This document shows positions 16,025 through 28,440 of a stretch of 64,000 nucleotides of DNA, in pieces (positions within the stretch are counted from its first letter, which is position 1; every line of letters begins with the position of its first letter). The translations under genes were made by a program, and so were the position numbers. The notes below the pieces were generated by a model. It was not told where the DNA came from and made no database searches. It saw only the letters and a list, made by a program, of their open reading frames with translations. The stretch covers positions 82,408,382 through 82,472,381 of the forward strand of contig CM042016.1 of the NCBI GenBank assembly GCA_023525715.1, given 5' to 3'. The DNA is from Cichorium intybus. Its lineage: Eukaryota; Streptophyta; Magnoliopsida; Asterales; Asteraceae.

Positions 16025-18227
16025 TGTGACAATTGTAAATTTTGGTCAAACAAAAGTCAACTGTATTTAAACGAAGCGTACGTTAATCTATATGTTGAAA
16101 AGTTATTTTCCATAACTTTTGCGATGAATTATTAATATTGTAGTATTACGTATGCTAAATCAAACAATTATCGATTAAAAATCGAAAATACAGACAGCAA
16201 ACTACTGAAGCGTAAGAATTCGATAATCGTACAATTATTATTTTGAGAATAATAATATTCATAAGACGATCTACTCGTAAATACGAACCTGTGGATATAT
16301 AGAACGTCAAAAACGGAGTTCGTATGTGGAAGTTACAACCATTAAATCGCTGTGAACGGATAAATGTACACAGGGTTTGGACTCAAAATACAAAATGAGG
16401 TGCCTTAAACATCAAATATGAAATAAAAATTCATATGATAAGTAACGTAATAATATCTAGTATTTAATTCCAAAGCTAAATACAATTTCTGGTAAAACGT
16501 CAAAAATCGCGAAAACGGAAGAATACTGCGCTTAAACGCGTATTCCGACACCCAACAAGTTATAATTCAATCAAAATAAATGTGTGGCAATGTTTTTATA
16601 CAAAATAATTATTTAGAACTGCGTTTCGTCAAAATCTCACAAAATTTCACTAAAACGTCTTACTATTTTATAAAAATTGCACATTTTTATAAGTACATTG
16701 CTGTTTTTATAAAAACCAACCCCACCCCATCGGCAGCCATAGGCCACCTAAGCCATCAAATCCCAAATCCTTGGTTACTATTCCCAATCTAGGCAAAGAT
16801 GATGCTAGGAATTTTATAATAGAAAATCAAGGAGCTAGATCTTCAAAGGAATTAAACAAATCACTTGGACCTAACTAGCACCACACACTCTCTTCTCTTT
16901 TCCCTCTCTTGCTCTCGGCATTCTCTCCCTCTCTTCTTCTTTTCCAAGGCCGAGACCACCATCACCATCTTCAACTTCCATTTCCAAGCTTTCTTCACAA
17001 GTCTAAGTGGTGAGTTTCCTTCATCTTTTGATTCTAAACAACATTACACAAGTTTTACACCTTTTACACACACTAACATCCATCAAAATCCATTGGATAT
17101 TAGATTTGTCCAAGGGTCTTTGAGCTCAAATCTTCATCATCTTCAAGGATCTTTCAAGCCTTCTTGGTAAGTTATGATCATCCAGTGATTTAAGTTCTAA
17201 ATACCTTCATTTACTCTTTTACACACACATACTCACGAAAATCCATTGGGTAATAGCTTTGTCCAAGAGTCCTCTGGGTCCTAGAACCAAACTCTTCAAC
17301 CTTCTACCAAGAAACCTTAAGATCTACACTCAAGGTGAGTTCATACCCCTCATTTTCATCTTTTCAAACCTTTTTGGGGGAGAATACAAATTCTTTTACT
17401 ATAAATGTTGTTTTATTCAAGATTATATGTGATTAAATGTTATATATGTTGATTTACACAAGTTCATAAAGTTAATATTTGTGTAAAAATGCTTTTGACA
17501 TGAAATATGGTTAACCCTTTGTAAGATGTTCATAATGATGTATATAATGTTAGTGTAAAAGTTACTAAACTACATATAAAATGTGTAAAATGTTAGATCT
17601 TGGACAAAAATGTTATAAAGATGAATTTTGACATGAAATATGAATAGATCCATGTATTATGAATTTTGACATTCCGACGCCTGAAGAACGTCGCAGCAGG
17701 CCAACTAGTCACAGTATGGTTATATGGTATCTCACATGGGAAAATAATCAACTTAATATTTTTATAAATTGTTTACGTGGAAATATACATTTCAACGAAA
17801 GTTACACTACAGTTTACATAATTACATTTTAGTCTTTGGGATTTAAAGACTTGAACATTTTATGAGAAAATATTGGATTTTCTTGGTTTCCAACACTATT
17901 GCTTACAAACAAAGGACATTTCTTATACAAAAATCTTATGAGCTCACCAACTTAATTGTTGACACTTTTTCAACTACTTGTATTCTCAGGAAACTGTTAA
18001 GGTAAATTCAGGCGCTACAAGATGGGACGTTACGACGTCATTTTTGTTTGTTTTTAATATCATTTCAATTGTATTTGAAACATGAAACAATTAAACTTTG
18101 TAACATTTGCAATTGGTTAATGATGGTTGTGTGATTGGAATTCACTATTGTTCAACTTTGTTATGATATTGTTCATGAAGTCATCCACCCTTGAACTATT
18201 CTGCCAATACGGTTTGAGGGTGTGACA
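16025..18227 (+). repeat. Gypsy-1 5' LTR (2203 bp, internally deleted)
   Basis: Starts TGTGACAATTGTAAATTTTG and ends GAGGGTGTGACA. Compared with the 3' LTR it lacks about 660 bp: the junction near 17663-17672 corresponds to about 25233-25876 of the other copy. Otherwise the two LTRs are highly similar. Confidence 0.93.
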
Positions 18228-18987
18228 GATTGGTATCAGAGCATTGTTTATAGTGAACTAAGTATATCAATCCATTTAATGATATACAACTATAAATACA
18301 ATGGGACTAAAACTCTCGAAAACATTTTCGTACAAGTATACTTTTAAATTACGACGATAATTTTTATAAAAGTACAAGTACATACATACATACTAGAATG
18401 ATATCATAACGAAAACATACAAAAGTGAAAAGGTGAGTTGAACACTACGGATAGGCCTAAGTTTTTGGTAATTATATCTTGGATAAATAGAGCCTGATCA
18501 ACTGTATTGGTCCAAGATATGATTAACGTATACTTAGGAATAGTCGTGGCGAACAACAAGTCCGAACACTTACCAATAACCAAGTAACTAAACATAAAGT
18601 TAAAATACTATGGGAGTATTTTAAGACACTATATAACTAAACATAGAGTTAAAATACTACATGAGTATTTTATGAATACTACGAAGTCGTACACTTAGAA
18701 TTTTCTCTTACATAAATCTCATACCCCTTAGAAATCACCTTACTTATAACAACTTCTAAAGACTTACCAAGAACCATGTACAAAGAAAAACACTAGAACA
18801 AAACATAAAACAAAAATACTATACGAGTATTTTGTGATACTATAGGACCATACATCTAGATTCTTTATGCACCTATTATACCCCTATCACTACATAGTCG
18901 ACATAAACGTATAATAGAAACGCCGTACTTTGATAACCCTTACCAAGAACTAACCAACGTCAAATCTTGAATCCTTGTGGCAGAAAT
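18228..18987 (+). other. Gypsy-1 untranslated leader
   Basis: AT-rich leader without an ORF, containing diverged short repeats such as AACATAGAGTTAAAATACTA near 18590-18660 and again near 18800, with GAGTATTTTATGA-type words. The gag start follows at 18988. Confidence 0.6.
18231..18242 (+). other. Gypsy-1 primer binding site (tRNA-iMet)
   Basis: TGGTATCAGAGC three bases after the 5' LTR. Confidence 0.9.
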
Positions 18988-20397
18988 ATGCCACCCCGTC
19001 GAAGAAACGCTAGGCGCGCACCGATCGCAACTCCTGAGCCACCCATGATGGACTCAGCTACATTTCAGGCCGCTGTTACTGCTGCGGTAGCAGCTGCTAT
19101 CGCTCAGATAAACTCTAATGGGGCGAATGGCAACGGGAGCATAAATGGCACCAACGACTCCACAAATGGAGAAACATCAAATCAATCACGAGTCTGTACT
19201 TACAAGGACTTCGCGAATTGCAAACCAGTGACTTTCCATGGTACTGGCGGTGTCCTTGCTCTCACGAGATGGATTGAGAAAACAGAATCAATCTTTGATA
19301 TCTCCGCCTGCCCCGAGGAATTTAAAGTCAAATTCGCCGCTTGTACCTTTGCTGAGACGGCCATGTCATGGTGGAAGGGTCATGTTAAGACTCTGACACT
19401 TCCTGTGGCCAACTCGATGACTTGGGAAGAACTGAAGACCATGCTGATGAAAGAATACTGTCCCAGAGGGGAGATCCAAAAGCTAGAACAAGAGCTGTGG
19501 AACCTTACCATGAAAGGTTCAGATCTGACCTCCTACACGAACCGATTCAACGATTTGGCAACCCTTTGCCCTACTATGGTCACACCAGAATCTGTGAAGG
19601 TGGAACGTTATATCTGGGGGCTATCTCCTCTGATCCAGGGGAATGTAGAAGCGGCAAGCCCCGCCACTTTCGACAGCGCAAAACGACTGGCCCAACGATT
19701 AGTCGACCATGGAGTTCGCCACGGCACCATGACCCCTAAAACTGATCAACCAAGAGAGAAGGACCACAAAAGAAAACCCTGGAACAGGGGGAGAAATCAG
19801 CCTAACCAAGAACATGCCAAGAGACAACAGATTGTGGCAGTCCGTGCAGCCACTGTCCCGACTACCCCGACAACAACCAAACAGTATAATGGGACACTAC
19901 CCAAGTGCAACAAATGTAACTTCCATCATACCGGAGCCTGTAGAGAAATGCACTGCCTGAACTGCAACAAAAAGGGTCATACCGCCCGTTTCTGCAAGAC
20001 GCCAGTTCCACAAACCACCCAAGCCTCAAATGCTGGGGTGAGTCAAGCTTGCTATGGTTGTGGTGAGACGGGGCATTTTAAGCGTGATTGCCCAAAGACA
20101 AAGAATGTGGGGAGAAATGGAAGAGTCCTAGCTATGGGACGCGCGGAAGCGGTAGAGGATCCTACCGTGGTTACCGGTACGTTCCTCGTCAATAATTCAT
20201 ATGCTTGTGTACTATTCGATAGCGGTGCGGAGAGGATTTTCGTAAGCCACGAGTTTAAATACTTACTAAAACAAAAACCCCAACCACTCAATGAAACATT
20301 TACAGTAGAAATGGCTAATGGCAAAACAGAAAGCACAAACGACATATACATAGGCTGTACACTTACCTGGACGATCACTCCTTCCAAATCGATTTAA
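18988..20397 (+). CDS. gag: Gypsy-1 gag and protease part
   Basis: MPPRRRNARRAPIA at 18988 is the probable start, although the frame is open from ATG 18967. The Ty3 gag core includes FHGTGGVLALTRWIEKTESI, TFAETAMSWWKGHVKTL and EYCPRGEIQKLEQELWNL. Two CCHC knuckles follow: CLNCNKKGHTARFC and CYGCGETGHFKRDC. The protease active site VLFDSGAERIFVS keeps Asp-Ser-Gly. The frame is lost near 20370: the expected continuation FDVIVGMDWL is in another frame at about 20420-20450, so a small indel separates protease from RT. Confidence 0.88.
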   Translation: MPPRRRNARRAPIATPEPPMMDSATFQAAVTAAVAAAIAQINSNGANGNGSINGTNDSTNGETSNQSRVCTYKDFANCKPVTFHGTGGVLALTRWIEKTESIFDISACPEEFKVKFAACTFAETAMSWWKGHVKTLTLPVANSMTWEELKTMLMKEYCPRGEIQKLEQELWNLTMKGSDLTSYTNRFNDLATLCPTMVTPESVKVERYIWGLSPLIQGNVEAASPATFDSAKRLAQRLVDHGVRHGTMTPKTDQPREKDHKRKPWNRGRNQPNQEHAKRQQIVAVRAATVPTTPTTTKQYNGTLPKCNKCNFHHTGACREMHCLNCNKKGHTARFCKTPVPQTTQASNAGVSQACYGCGETGHFKRDCPKTKNVGRNGRVLAMGRAEAVEDPTVVTGTFLVNNSYACVLFDSGAERIFVSHEFKYLLKQKPQPLNETFTVEMANGKTESTNDIYIGCTLTWTITPSKSI

Positions 20398-23300
20398 TGC
20401 CTGTTAAAATAGGAAGCTTTGACGTGATTGTTGGTATGGATTGGCTAATCCCCCCATCATGCCGACATCATGTGTTACGAACGAGGAATCCGACTTCATC
20501 TGCCGGATGACAAGACCCTTGTTGTCTACGGCGATAAACCCAGTACCAGCCTCCGAATCGTGTCTTGCATCAAAGCTCGAAAATACCTACAGAAAAGATA
20601 CCATGCCATCCTAGCCCACGTTGTTGACGAGAAGAAAGAAGTAAAGAACATCAAAGAGATCCCCGAAGTCTGCAACTTTCCCGACGTATTCCCAGAAGAC
20701 CTTCCAGGAGTATCACCCGCACGACAAGTCGAGTTCAGAATCGACTTGGTCCCAGGAGCCACCCCGGTAGCAAAAGCGCCATACCGATTAGCCCCGGCAG
20801 AAATGCAAGAATTATCCAGCCAACTAAACGAACTGCTAAGTAAAGGGTTCATCAGGCTGAGCTTCTCACCTTGGGGAGTGCCGGTCTTGTTCGTGAAGAA
20901 GAAGGATGGATCATTCCGTATGTGCATTGACTATCGGGAGTTGAACAAACTCACTATCAAGAATCGGTATCCGCTACCCCGAATCGACGACCTTTTCGAT
21001 CAACTCCAAGGATCGAGTTACTTCTCAAAAATCGATCTAAGGTCGGGGTATCATCAACTCAAAGTTCAAGAAGAAGATGTTCCCAAAACGGCATTCAGAA
21101 CTCGTTACGGCCATTATGAATTCGTTGTGATGCCCTTCGGATTGACCAATGCGCCCGCAGTGTTCATGGATCTGATGAACCGCGTATGCCGACCTTACCT
21201 AGATAAGTTCGTGATAGTGTTTATCGATGACATACTTATCTATTCAAGAAGTAAGGAGGAACATAGTCAACACTTACGACAAGTTTTGGAGACATTAAGA
21301 GCAGAGAAGCTGTATGCGAAATTTTCGAAATGCGAATTTTGGCTTCGAAAAGTGGACTTCCTAGGCCACGTAGTCAGCAAAGAAGGGATACACGTGGACC
21401 CCTCCAAGATCAAAGCCATCGAAAGCTGGGAAGCACCAAGAACTCCGACAGAAATTCGTCAGTTTTTGGGCCTTGCTGGCTATTATCGAAGATTCATACA
21501 GAATTTCTCCAAAATTGCGAAGCCACTTACTGCCCTGACACAGAAGGGTGTGATATTCAAGTGGGGAGATAAACAAGACGCCGCCTTCCAGACCTTAAAG
21601 AAAGCTTTGTGCAGTGCTCCTATTCTGTCCCTTCCAGAAGGAACATAAGACTTTGTGGTCTATTGCGATGCATCGAACCAGGGTCTGGGCTGTGTACTCA
21701 TGCAGAGAGGAAAAGTCATTGCCTACGCTTCAAGACAACTTAAAACTCACGAGGTCAACTACACTACACATGAACTCGAGTTGGGAGCAGTAGTGTTCGC
21801 ATTGAAGATCTGGAGACACTACCTGTACGGCACAGAGTGTACGGTATTCACCGACCATAAGAGTCTCCAGCATATCCTCAACCAAAAAGAACTCAATATG
21901 AGACAACGGCGATGGGTGGAGCTACTAAGTGACTATGAATGTGAAATTCGTTATCACCCAGGGAAGGCCAACGTGGTAGCTGATGCCCTCAGTCGAAAAG
22001 AGTACTCGGGTCGCCGAGTGAAGTCATTAACAATAACGATCCATTCCCATTTGTCCACTCAGATCAAAGAGGCACAGCTAGAAGCCTTAAAACCTGAGAA
22101 TGTCGCAAATGAAGCCTTGCGAGGGATGGATAAAAACCTTGAAGTTAAGGATGACGGAGCTCGTTACCTCATGAACTGAATTTGGACCCCGAGATTCGGT
22201 GGATTCAGAGACATTATCATGAATGAAGCTCACAAGACTAGATACTCCATTCATCCTGGGTCCGAAAAAATGTACCTGGACCTCAAGAAACTGTATTGGT
22301 GGCCAAACATGAAGGCAGAAATTGCTACTTACGTGCGCAAGTGCCTGACTTGCGCCAAGGTTAAAGTAGAATACCAAAAGCCCTCGGGTTTGCTAATACA
22401 ACCAACAATACCTGAGTGGAAGTGGGAGCGGATAACAATGGACTTCATAACCAAATTACCAAAGACAACCGGTGGGTTGGATACTATATGGGTAATCGTC
22501 GATAGGTTAACCAAATCCACTCACTTCCTGGCAATCAAGGAGACTGATAGGATGGATAAGCTGGCGAGGCTCTACCTCAAAGAAATTGTAAAATTGCACG
22601 GTGTGCCAAGATCAATCATCTTGGATAGAGATAGCCTGTTCACTTCACACTTTTGGCAATCATTACAAAAGGCTATAGGAACCAGACTCGATATGAGCAC
22701 AGCTTACCATCCGCAGACGGATGGCCAAAGTGAAAGAACCATCCAAACGCTGGAAGATATGTTGAGAGCCTGTGTGATAGACTTCGGTAAGGCGTGGGAC
22801 ACCCACTTACCGCTCATCGAGTTTTCATACAACAACAGCTACCACACTAGCATCAAAGTTGCTCCATTTGAAGCTTTATATGGACGCAAGTGCAGATCCC
22901 CTCTGTGCTGGGCTGAAGTGGGTGATACTCAACTAGCCAGGGGACAAGTACCTAACAGCACTCTCACCGGTCCGGAGATCATACGAGAGACAACGGAGAA
23001 AATCGTTCAGATCCGTGAACGATTGAAAGCATCTCGTGACCGACAAAAGAGCTATGCAGATAAGCGACGCAAACCTTTGGAATTCCAGGTTGGTGACCGA
23101 GTGTTGCTGAAGGTCTCGCCATGGAAAGGAATGATACGCTTTGGAAAGCGTGGGAAGCTGAACCCCAGATACATTGGGCCATTCGAAATCCTTGCTAGGA
23201 TCAGCCCAGTAGCCTACAAACTTCAACTACCGCAGGAGCTCAGCAACGTCCATCCCACCTTTCACGTATCCAACTTAAAGAAATGCCTGTCCGATGAAAC

Positions 23301-23514
23301 CCTTATCATTCCGCTCGACGAAATCGAAGTGAACGAGAACCTTTATTTTGTGGAAGAACCCGTAGAGATCATGGACAGAGAAATCAAGAGGACGAAACAG
23401 AGCCGCATACCGATAGTTAAAGTCCGCTAGAGTGCCAAGCGTGGACCCGAATTTACTTGGGAGCGTGAAGACCAGATGAAGCAGAAGTACCCACATCTCT
23501 TCCCAAACCCTTGA
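20398..23514 (+). pseudogene. pol: Gypsy-1 pol: RT, RNase H, integrase, chromodomain
   Basis: RT spans about 20690-21300 with FRMCIDYRELNKLTIKNRYP, FSKIDLRSGYHQLKV and the active site FIDDILIYS. RNase H starts at VVYCDASNQGLGCVLMQRG. Integrase has the zinc region HPGSEKMYLDLKKLYWWP followed by CLTCAKVK, and catalytic residues in MDFITKLPK, LDRDSLFTSHFW and HPQTDGQSERT. The tail EFTWEREDQMKQKYPHLF is a chromodomain remnant. Stops: TAA at 21646-21648 (Glu in relatives), TGA near 22177 (probably Arg) and TAG at 23428-23430 (a Trp position in the chromodomain). The frame ends at TGA 23512. Confidence 0.92.
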
Positions 23515-23568
23515 GGATCCACTCAAGAGTTAAATTTCGGGACGAAATTCTCCCTAACGGGTAGATGA

Positions 23569-26433
23569 TGTGACAATTGTAAATTTTGGTCAAACAAAAG
23601 TCAACTGTAGTCAAACGCAGCGTACGTTAATATATATGTTGAAAAGTTATTTTCCATAACTTTTGCGATGAATTATTAATATTGTAGTATTACGTATGCT
23701 AAATCAAACAATTATCGATTAAAAATCGAAAATACAGACAACAAACTACTGTAGCGTAAAAATTCGATAATCGTACAATTATTATTTTGAGAATAATAAT
23801 ATTCATAAGACGATCTACTCGTAAATACGAACCTGTGGATATATAGAACGTCAAAAACGGAGTTCGTATGTGGAAGTTACAACCATTAAATCGCTGTGAA
23901 CGGATAAATGTACACAGGGTTTGGACTCAAAATACAAAATGAGGTGCCTTAAACATCAAATATGAAATAAAAATTCATATGATAAGTAACGTAATAATAT
24001 CTAGTATTTAATTCCAAAGCTAAATACAATTTCCGGTAAGACGTCAAAAATCGCGAAAACGGAAGAATACTGCGCTTAAACGCGTATTCCGACACCCAAC
24101 GAGTTATAATTCAATCAAAATAAATGTGTGGCAATGTTTTTATACAAAATAATTATTTAGAACTGCGTTTCGTCAAAATCTCACAAAATTTCACTAAAAC
24201 GTCTTACTATTTTATAAAAATTGCACATTTTTATAAGTATATTGCTATTTTTATAAAAACCAACCCCACCCCACCCCCTACCCCACCCCATCGGCAGCCA
24301 TAGGCCACCCAAGCCATCAAATCCCAAATCCTTGGTTACTATTCCCAATCTAGGCAAAGATGATGCTAGGAATTTTATAATAGAAAATCAAGGAGCTAGA
24401 TTTTCAAAGGAATTAAACAAATCACTTGGACCTAACTAGCACCACACACTCTCTTCTCTTTTCCCTCTCTTGCTCTCGGCATTCTCTCCCTCTCTTCTTC
24501 TCTTCCAAGGCCGAGACCACCATCACCATCTTCAACTTCCATTTCCAAGCTTTCTTCACAAGTCTAAGTGGTGAGTTTCCTTCATCTTTTGATTCTAAAC
24601 AACATAACACAAGTTTTACACCTTTTACACACACTAACATCCATCAAAATCCATTGGATATTAGATTTGTCCAAGGGTCTTTGAGCTCAAATCTTCATCA
24701 TCTTCATCATCTTCAAGGATCTTTCAAGCCTTCTTGGTAAGTTATGATCATCTAATGATTTAAGTTCTAAATACCTTCATTTACTCTTTTACACACACAT
24801 ACTCACGAAAATCCATTGGGTAATAGCTTTGTTCAAGAGTCCTCCGAGTCCTAGAACCAAACTCTTCAACCTTCTACCAAGAAACCTTAAGATCCACACT
24901 CAAGGTGAGTTCATACCCCTCATTTTCATCTTTTCAAACCTTTTTGGGGGAGAATACAAGTTCTTTTACTATAAATGTTGTTTTATTCAAGATTATATGT
25001 GATTAAATGTTATATATGTTGATTTACACAAGTTCATAAAGTTAATATTTGTATAAAAATGCTTTTGACATGAAATATGGTTAACCCTTTGTAAGATGTT
25101 CATAATGATGTATATAATATTAGTGTAAAAGTTACTAAACTACATATAAAATGTGTAAAATGTTAGATCTTGGACAAAAATGTTATAAAGATGAATTTTG
25201 ACATGAAATATGAATAGATCCATGTATTATGAACACTTTGATATATTAAGATGTGTAAAAGTTACAAAAACTACAAATAAAGTGTACAAAGATACTAGAT
25301 CTTAGATAAAAACGTTATAAAAATGAAAACTAGTAAAAACTACGTTTTTATAAATAAAGGCACTATTTTCTAGCAAAAATGGTTATAATCACATTATTAC
25401 ACCATTTTTGTGAGAGTTACCTCAAAAGATGATATTTATAATCTTTTGAATAAGTTATTTCGTTATTGTTCGTAAAAATAAGGTTAATACGACGGAATAC
25501 TAAAAATAGACTATTATTGGAATAGTTTATGAACACAAGGTTATTACGACGTTTGAACACGACAAAAATAATTATATAAAAATATATAATTATTAAACTT
25601 TACTATATTATCATGGGAAAAATGATAATGGATGATTACAAGAGTTTTTATATACAAATCGTACGTAAACAAGTTGATTGGAATACATACATTTTTGTGA
25701 GATGAATCTTCACAGTACTTTTATAAGTACCTACTATAAGTCCTGAACTTTTATAACCAGAGTCTCGGTAAGAGAGCGCGATATTTGAGTATAGATCTAT
25801 ACGGGGCTTGACAACCCCGCACCTGAGCTGCTAGCTACAGCTTGACCGGCAGGTCTGAGGTGTCCAAATGTCTAACATTCCGACGCCTGAAGAACGTCGC
25901 AGCAGGCCAACTAGTCACAGTATGGTTATATGGTATCTCACATGGGAAAATAATCAACTTAATATTTTTATAAATTGTTTACGTGGAAATATACATTTCA
26001 ACGAAAGTTACACTACAGTTTACATAATTACATTTTAGTATTTGGGATTTAAACACTTGAATATTTTATGAGAAAATATTGAATTTTCTTGGTTTCCAAC
26101 ACTATTGCTTACAAACAAAGGACATTTCTTATACAAAAATCTTATGAGCTCACCAACTTAATTGTTGACACTTTTTCAACTACTTGTATTCTCAGGAAAC
26201 TGTTAAGGTAAATTCAGGCGCTACAAGATGGGACGTTACGACGTCATTTTTGTTTATTTTTAATATCATTTCAATTGTATTTGAAACATGAAACAATTAA
26301 ACTTTGTAACATTTGCAATTGGTTAATGATGGTTGTGTGCTTGGAATTCACTATTGTTCAACTTTGTTATGATATTGTTCATGAAGTCATCCACCCTTGA
26401 ACTATTCCGCCAATACGGTTTGAGGGTGTGACA
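23569..26433 (+). repeat. Gypsy-1 3' LTR (2865 bp)
   Basis: Starts TGTGACAATTG after the purine-containing segment ending GGGTAGATGA, and ends GGTGTGACA before AAAGT. It is the full-length copy, including about 660 bp missing from the 5' LTR. Reading frames inside it (for example about 24426-24740) repeat those of the 5' LTR and are not genes. Confidence 0.94.
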
Positions 26434-26438
26434 AAAGT
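26434..26438 (+). repeat. Gypsy-1 target site duplication, right (AAAGT)
   Basis: Matches AAAGT at 16020-16024. Confidence 0.95.
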
Positions 26439-26710
26439 CAACTACGAGACTATGCAATTCACATGCGAAGGATACCTCTATTCTGTGACTCTCAAAGTGT
26501 CATACGAATTTTTCATAATCCGGTTCAACACTCGAAGACCAAACATATTTCTCTCAGATATCACTTTATTAAAAGTCATGTAGAGGAAGGGAACATTGAG
26601 GTCCATTTCGTCCATACGAATGATCGGCTTCACCAAAGCTCTTGATGAGAAAGCCTTTACATGAATCATCCATGGGCTAGGCATACTTGAGTCATCCGCA
26701 GTTCCAAACG
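26439..26710 (+). pseudogene. pol: Copia-1 RNase H, C-terminal part
   Basis: Continues the RNase H broken by gypsy-1: RRIPLFCDSQSVIRIFHNPV, HSKTKHISLRYHFIKSHVEE, NIEVHFVHTNDRL. By comparison with copia-2 (NDQLADIFTKAL), about 11 bp are missing at 26630, shifting the frame. The shifted frame still encodes FTKALDEKAFT. Confidence 0.88.
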
Positions 26711-28335
26711 CATAATCAGCTAAGTATCTTCAACCAAAAATCTTAGTAAATGTTTTCAATTATTTCCTTTCTTTTTTTTCTAAGGATGAATAGGTTTAAG
26801 TTTTTTTTGTCATCAGAAGCGAACTATTCATAAACGAACCTTCGGTTCAGTTCGGCTAACGGTTTATAACAATTCGGATAATATAAGTCACTATTCACAT
26901 CCGACTCTTCGGTTCCCTTCTGATCACACTTAAAATGCTGACTTCTGCCCATAGCATTACTCATGCCTCTCTCATCCGAAACCAAAATATTGCAAAATAT
27001 CGAAACACCATTAAAGGACAAAACGAGGTTTTTAGAGTCTGTTGAGCATATCTCATTGCACTAAGAGATATTTGGGACTCGCACTACAACATTGGTAACA
27101 CTTCGGATGATCTGATCATGGTTAAGGACCTCTTGACATATCCATACTTCGTACAAGCCTAAATGTATCCCTCATGTCTTACTTGCACCCAGTGGTTCTA
27201 TCCTTCGCATAAGCTGCTAACTAAACAAAAAGACGTAGTCTTTTCAGGATATGTTCCAGGTGTTGCGTAGCTATAACACATCTGACAATTCCTGATACGA
27301 AGAAAAGAAACCTCATGCAAATTTCACTGATGGGATTTACGAAACTATTTACAAAAAATAATGCTGCAATGAATAAGTCGAGAAAATTAAAAAGCAATAC
27401 ATACTTCAAGCGTAAGAGAGTCAAAATAATTGAAACGCAAAGAAATGCTTGAAAGGCACTTTCATAAAACTACAAATCTATACTCAATACTAAGGCATAC
27501 TCAAGGCGTACCCCCTGTCTTCAATGCAACAATCAGGATCTCCTGTAACACAGTTGAGAACCGGATTAGGGGTATGAACATCTCAGTAACCCGTCTTCAG
27601 TGACAAGGGTGGAGTAGTGCACAATTTTCAAAGGCTTGTCATCCGAAAAGCGTGTCCAAATACTCCATCTGGTGAATAGAGATAAATTTTCTTAACAATC
27701 CCGTACTCCTTAAGATCAGAAACCCAAATAAGTAACTCTTCGTATCAGCATGTGTCATCTAAGGTTACTCTACGTAACACTTAGAATCTTATATCAGACA
27801 ACTAAACTTATTTAAAGGCGATGGTGGAATCCTTACACTGGGGTCAGCTATCCATATGAATGCACTTTACATTAATCTTGTCCGAATGTGTATATGTCAA
27901 AAGGACTTCCTAGAATAATCAGCTCTCATCTACTGAACCAAACCACAAACCATACTTTACGAATACTGAATGAATCCTTGTGTTATCACTTCGGATGAGT
28001 GGCATGACAACGAAATGAGCAGACTTCGGTTGTACCATCTAATATTCAAAAACACCAAAAATATTTTCTTTTCTTCATTTATTTATTTTTTATAACTAAT
28101 CATCATAATATCAGTTGGGATTCAGCAAGATTTCAGGGATTCCTTTGATTCTTGTTTTACTTTGGGATATGCAGGAACCAATGAGCATCGAGCACAACGG
28201 TTACTTGGGATGATGCAGCTGTCACGCCGATAAAAAGGGAATGTCCCCTCAACTTACGGATAACGTAGCAACACCCACTTCGACCATTCAAACACACGTA
28301 TTAAATGCACATTCTCTCTCCACTCATCAATCTAG
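26711..28335. other. Copia-1 interval between pol and env-like ORF
   Basis: About 1.6 kb without a sense ORF. The minus strand holds a decayed reading frame (see 27590-28038). CCGAA/TTCGG words typical of this element occur throughout. The equivalent slot in copia-2 (51850-54066) holds the antisense Agenet gene. Confidence 0.6.
27590..28038 (-). pseudogene. Decayed antisense reading frame in copia-1, unrecognised
   Basis: On the minus strand ATG at 28038 opens MVQPKSAHFVVMPLIRSDNT and KYGLWFGSVDES before a stop. The same frame, interrupted by several stops, later gives VLRRVTLDDTC and YEELLIWVSDLKEYGIVKKI followed by YLYSPDGVFGHAF. After one frame change it continues SDDKPLKIVHYSTLVTEDG. A TATA-like TATAAAAA on the minus strand lies at 28087-28094, about 50 bp upstream. 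Hydrophobic/charged periodicity and sense-like segments in one frame suggest a former protein. I cannot name the family; a weak resemblance to F-box-associated or Tudor-like beta proteins is not reliable. Confidence 0.35.
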
Positions 28336-28343
28336 TATTTAAA
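28336..28343 (+). promoter_or_regulatory. Putative internal promoter (TATA-like) of the copia-1 env-like ORF
   Basis: TATTTAAA about 100 bp upstream of ATG 28441, followed by a pyrimidine/CA-rich leader. Copia-2 has TATAAA at almost the same distance (about 105 bp) from its env-like ATG. Inferred only from sequence and spacing. Confidence 0.4.
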
Positions 28344-28440
28344 CAAGGAAAACCCTTCATTCATCCCTTCTGTTTCCATTCTCTCTACAACACAGAAATC
28401 CCAAATACTCCCAACTCTCAAAACTCACAAACGATTCAAA

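Larger units (their letters stand above)
16025..26433 (+). mobile_element. Gypsy-1: Ty3/gypsy chromovirus (Tekay/Del-like)
   Basis: Complete insertion of 10.4 kb with LTRs, tRNA-iMet primer site, gag with zinc knuckles, protease, RT, RNase H, integrase and a C-terminal chromodomain-like tail, flanked by AAAGT duplications. Large LTRs (2.2 and 2.9 kb) and the chromodomain fit the Tekay/Del lineage. A frameshift and several stops make it non-functional. It sits in the RNase H of copia-1 in the same orientation. Confidence 0.93.

Noticed and set aside
16865..17170. 101-codon frame with Ser/Phe/His-rich N-terminus, repeated at 24426-24740
   Set aside because: Both copies lie at corresponding positions of the two gypsy-1 LTRs, and there is no sign of protein constraint.
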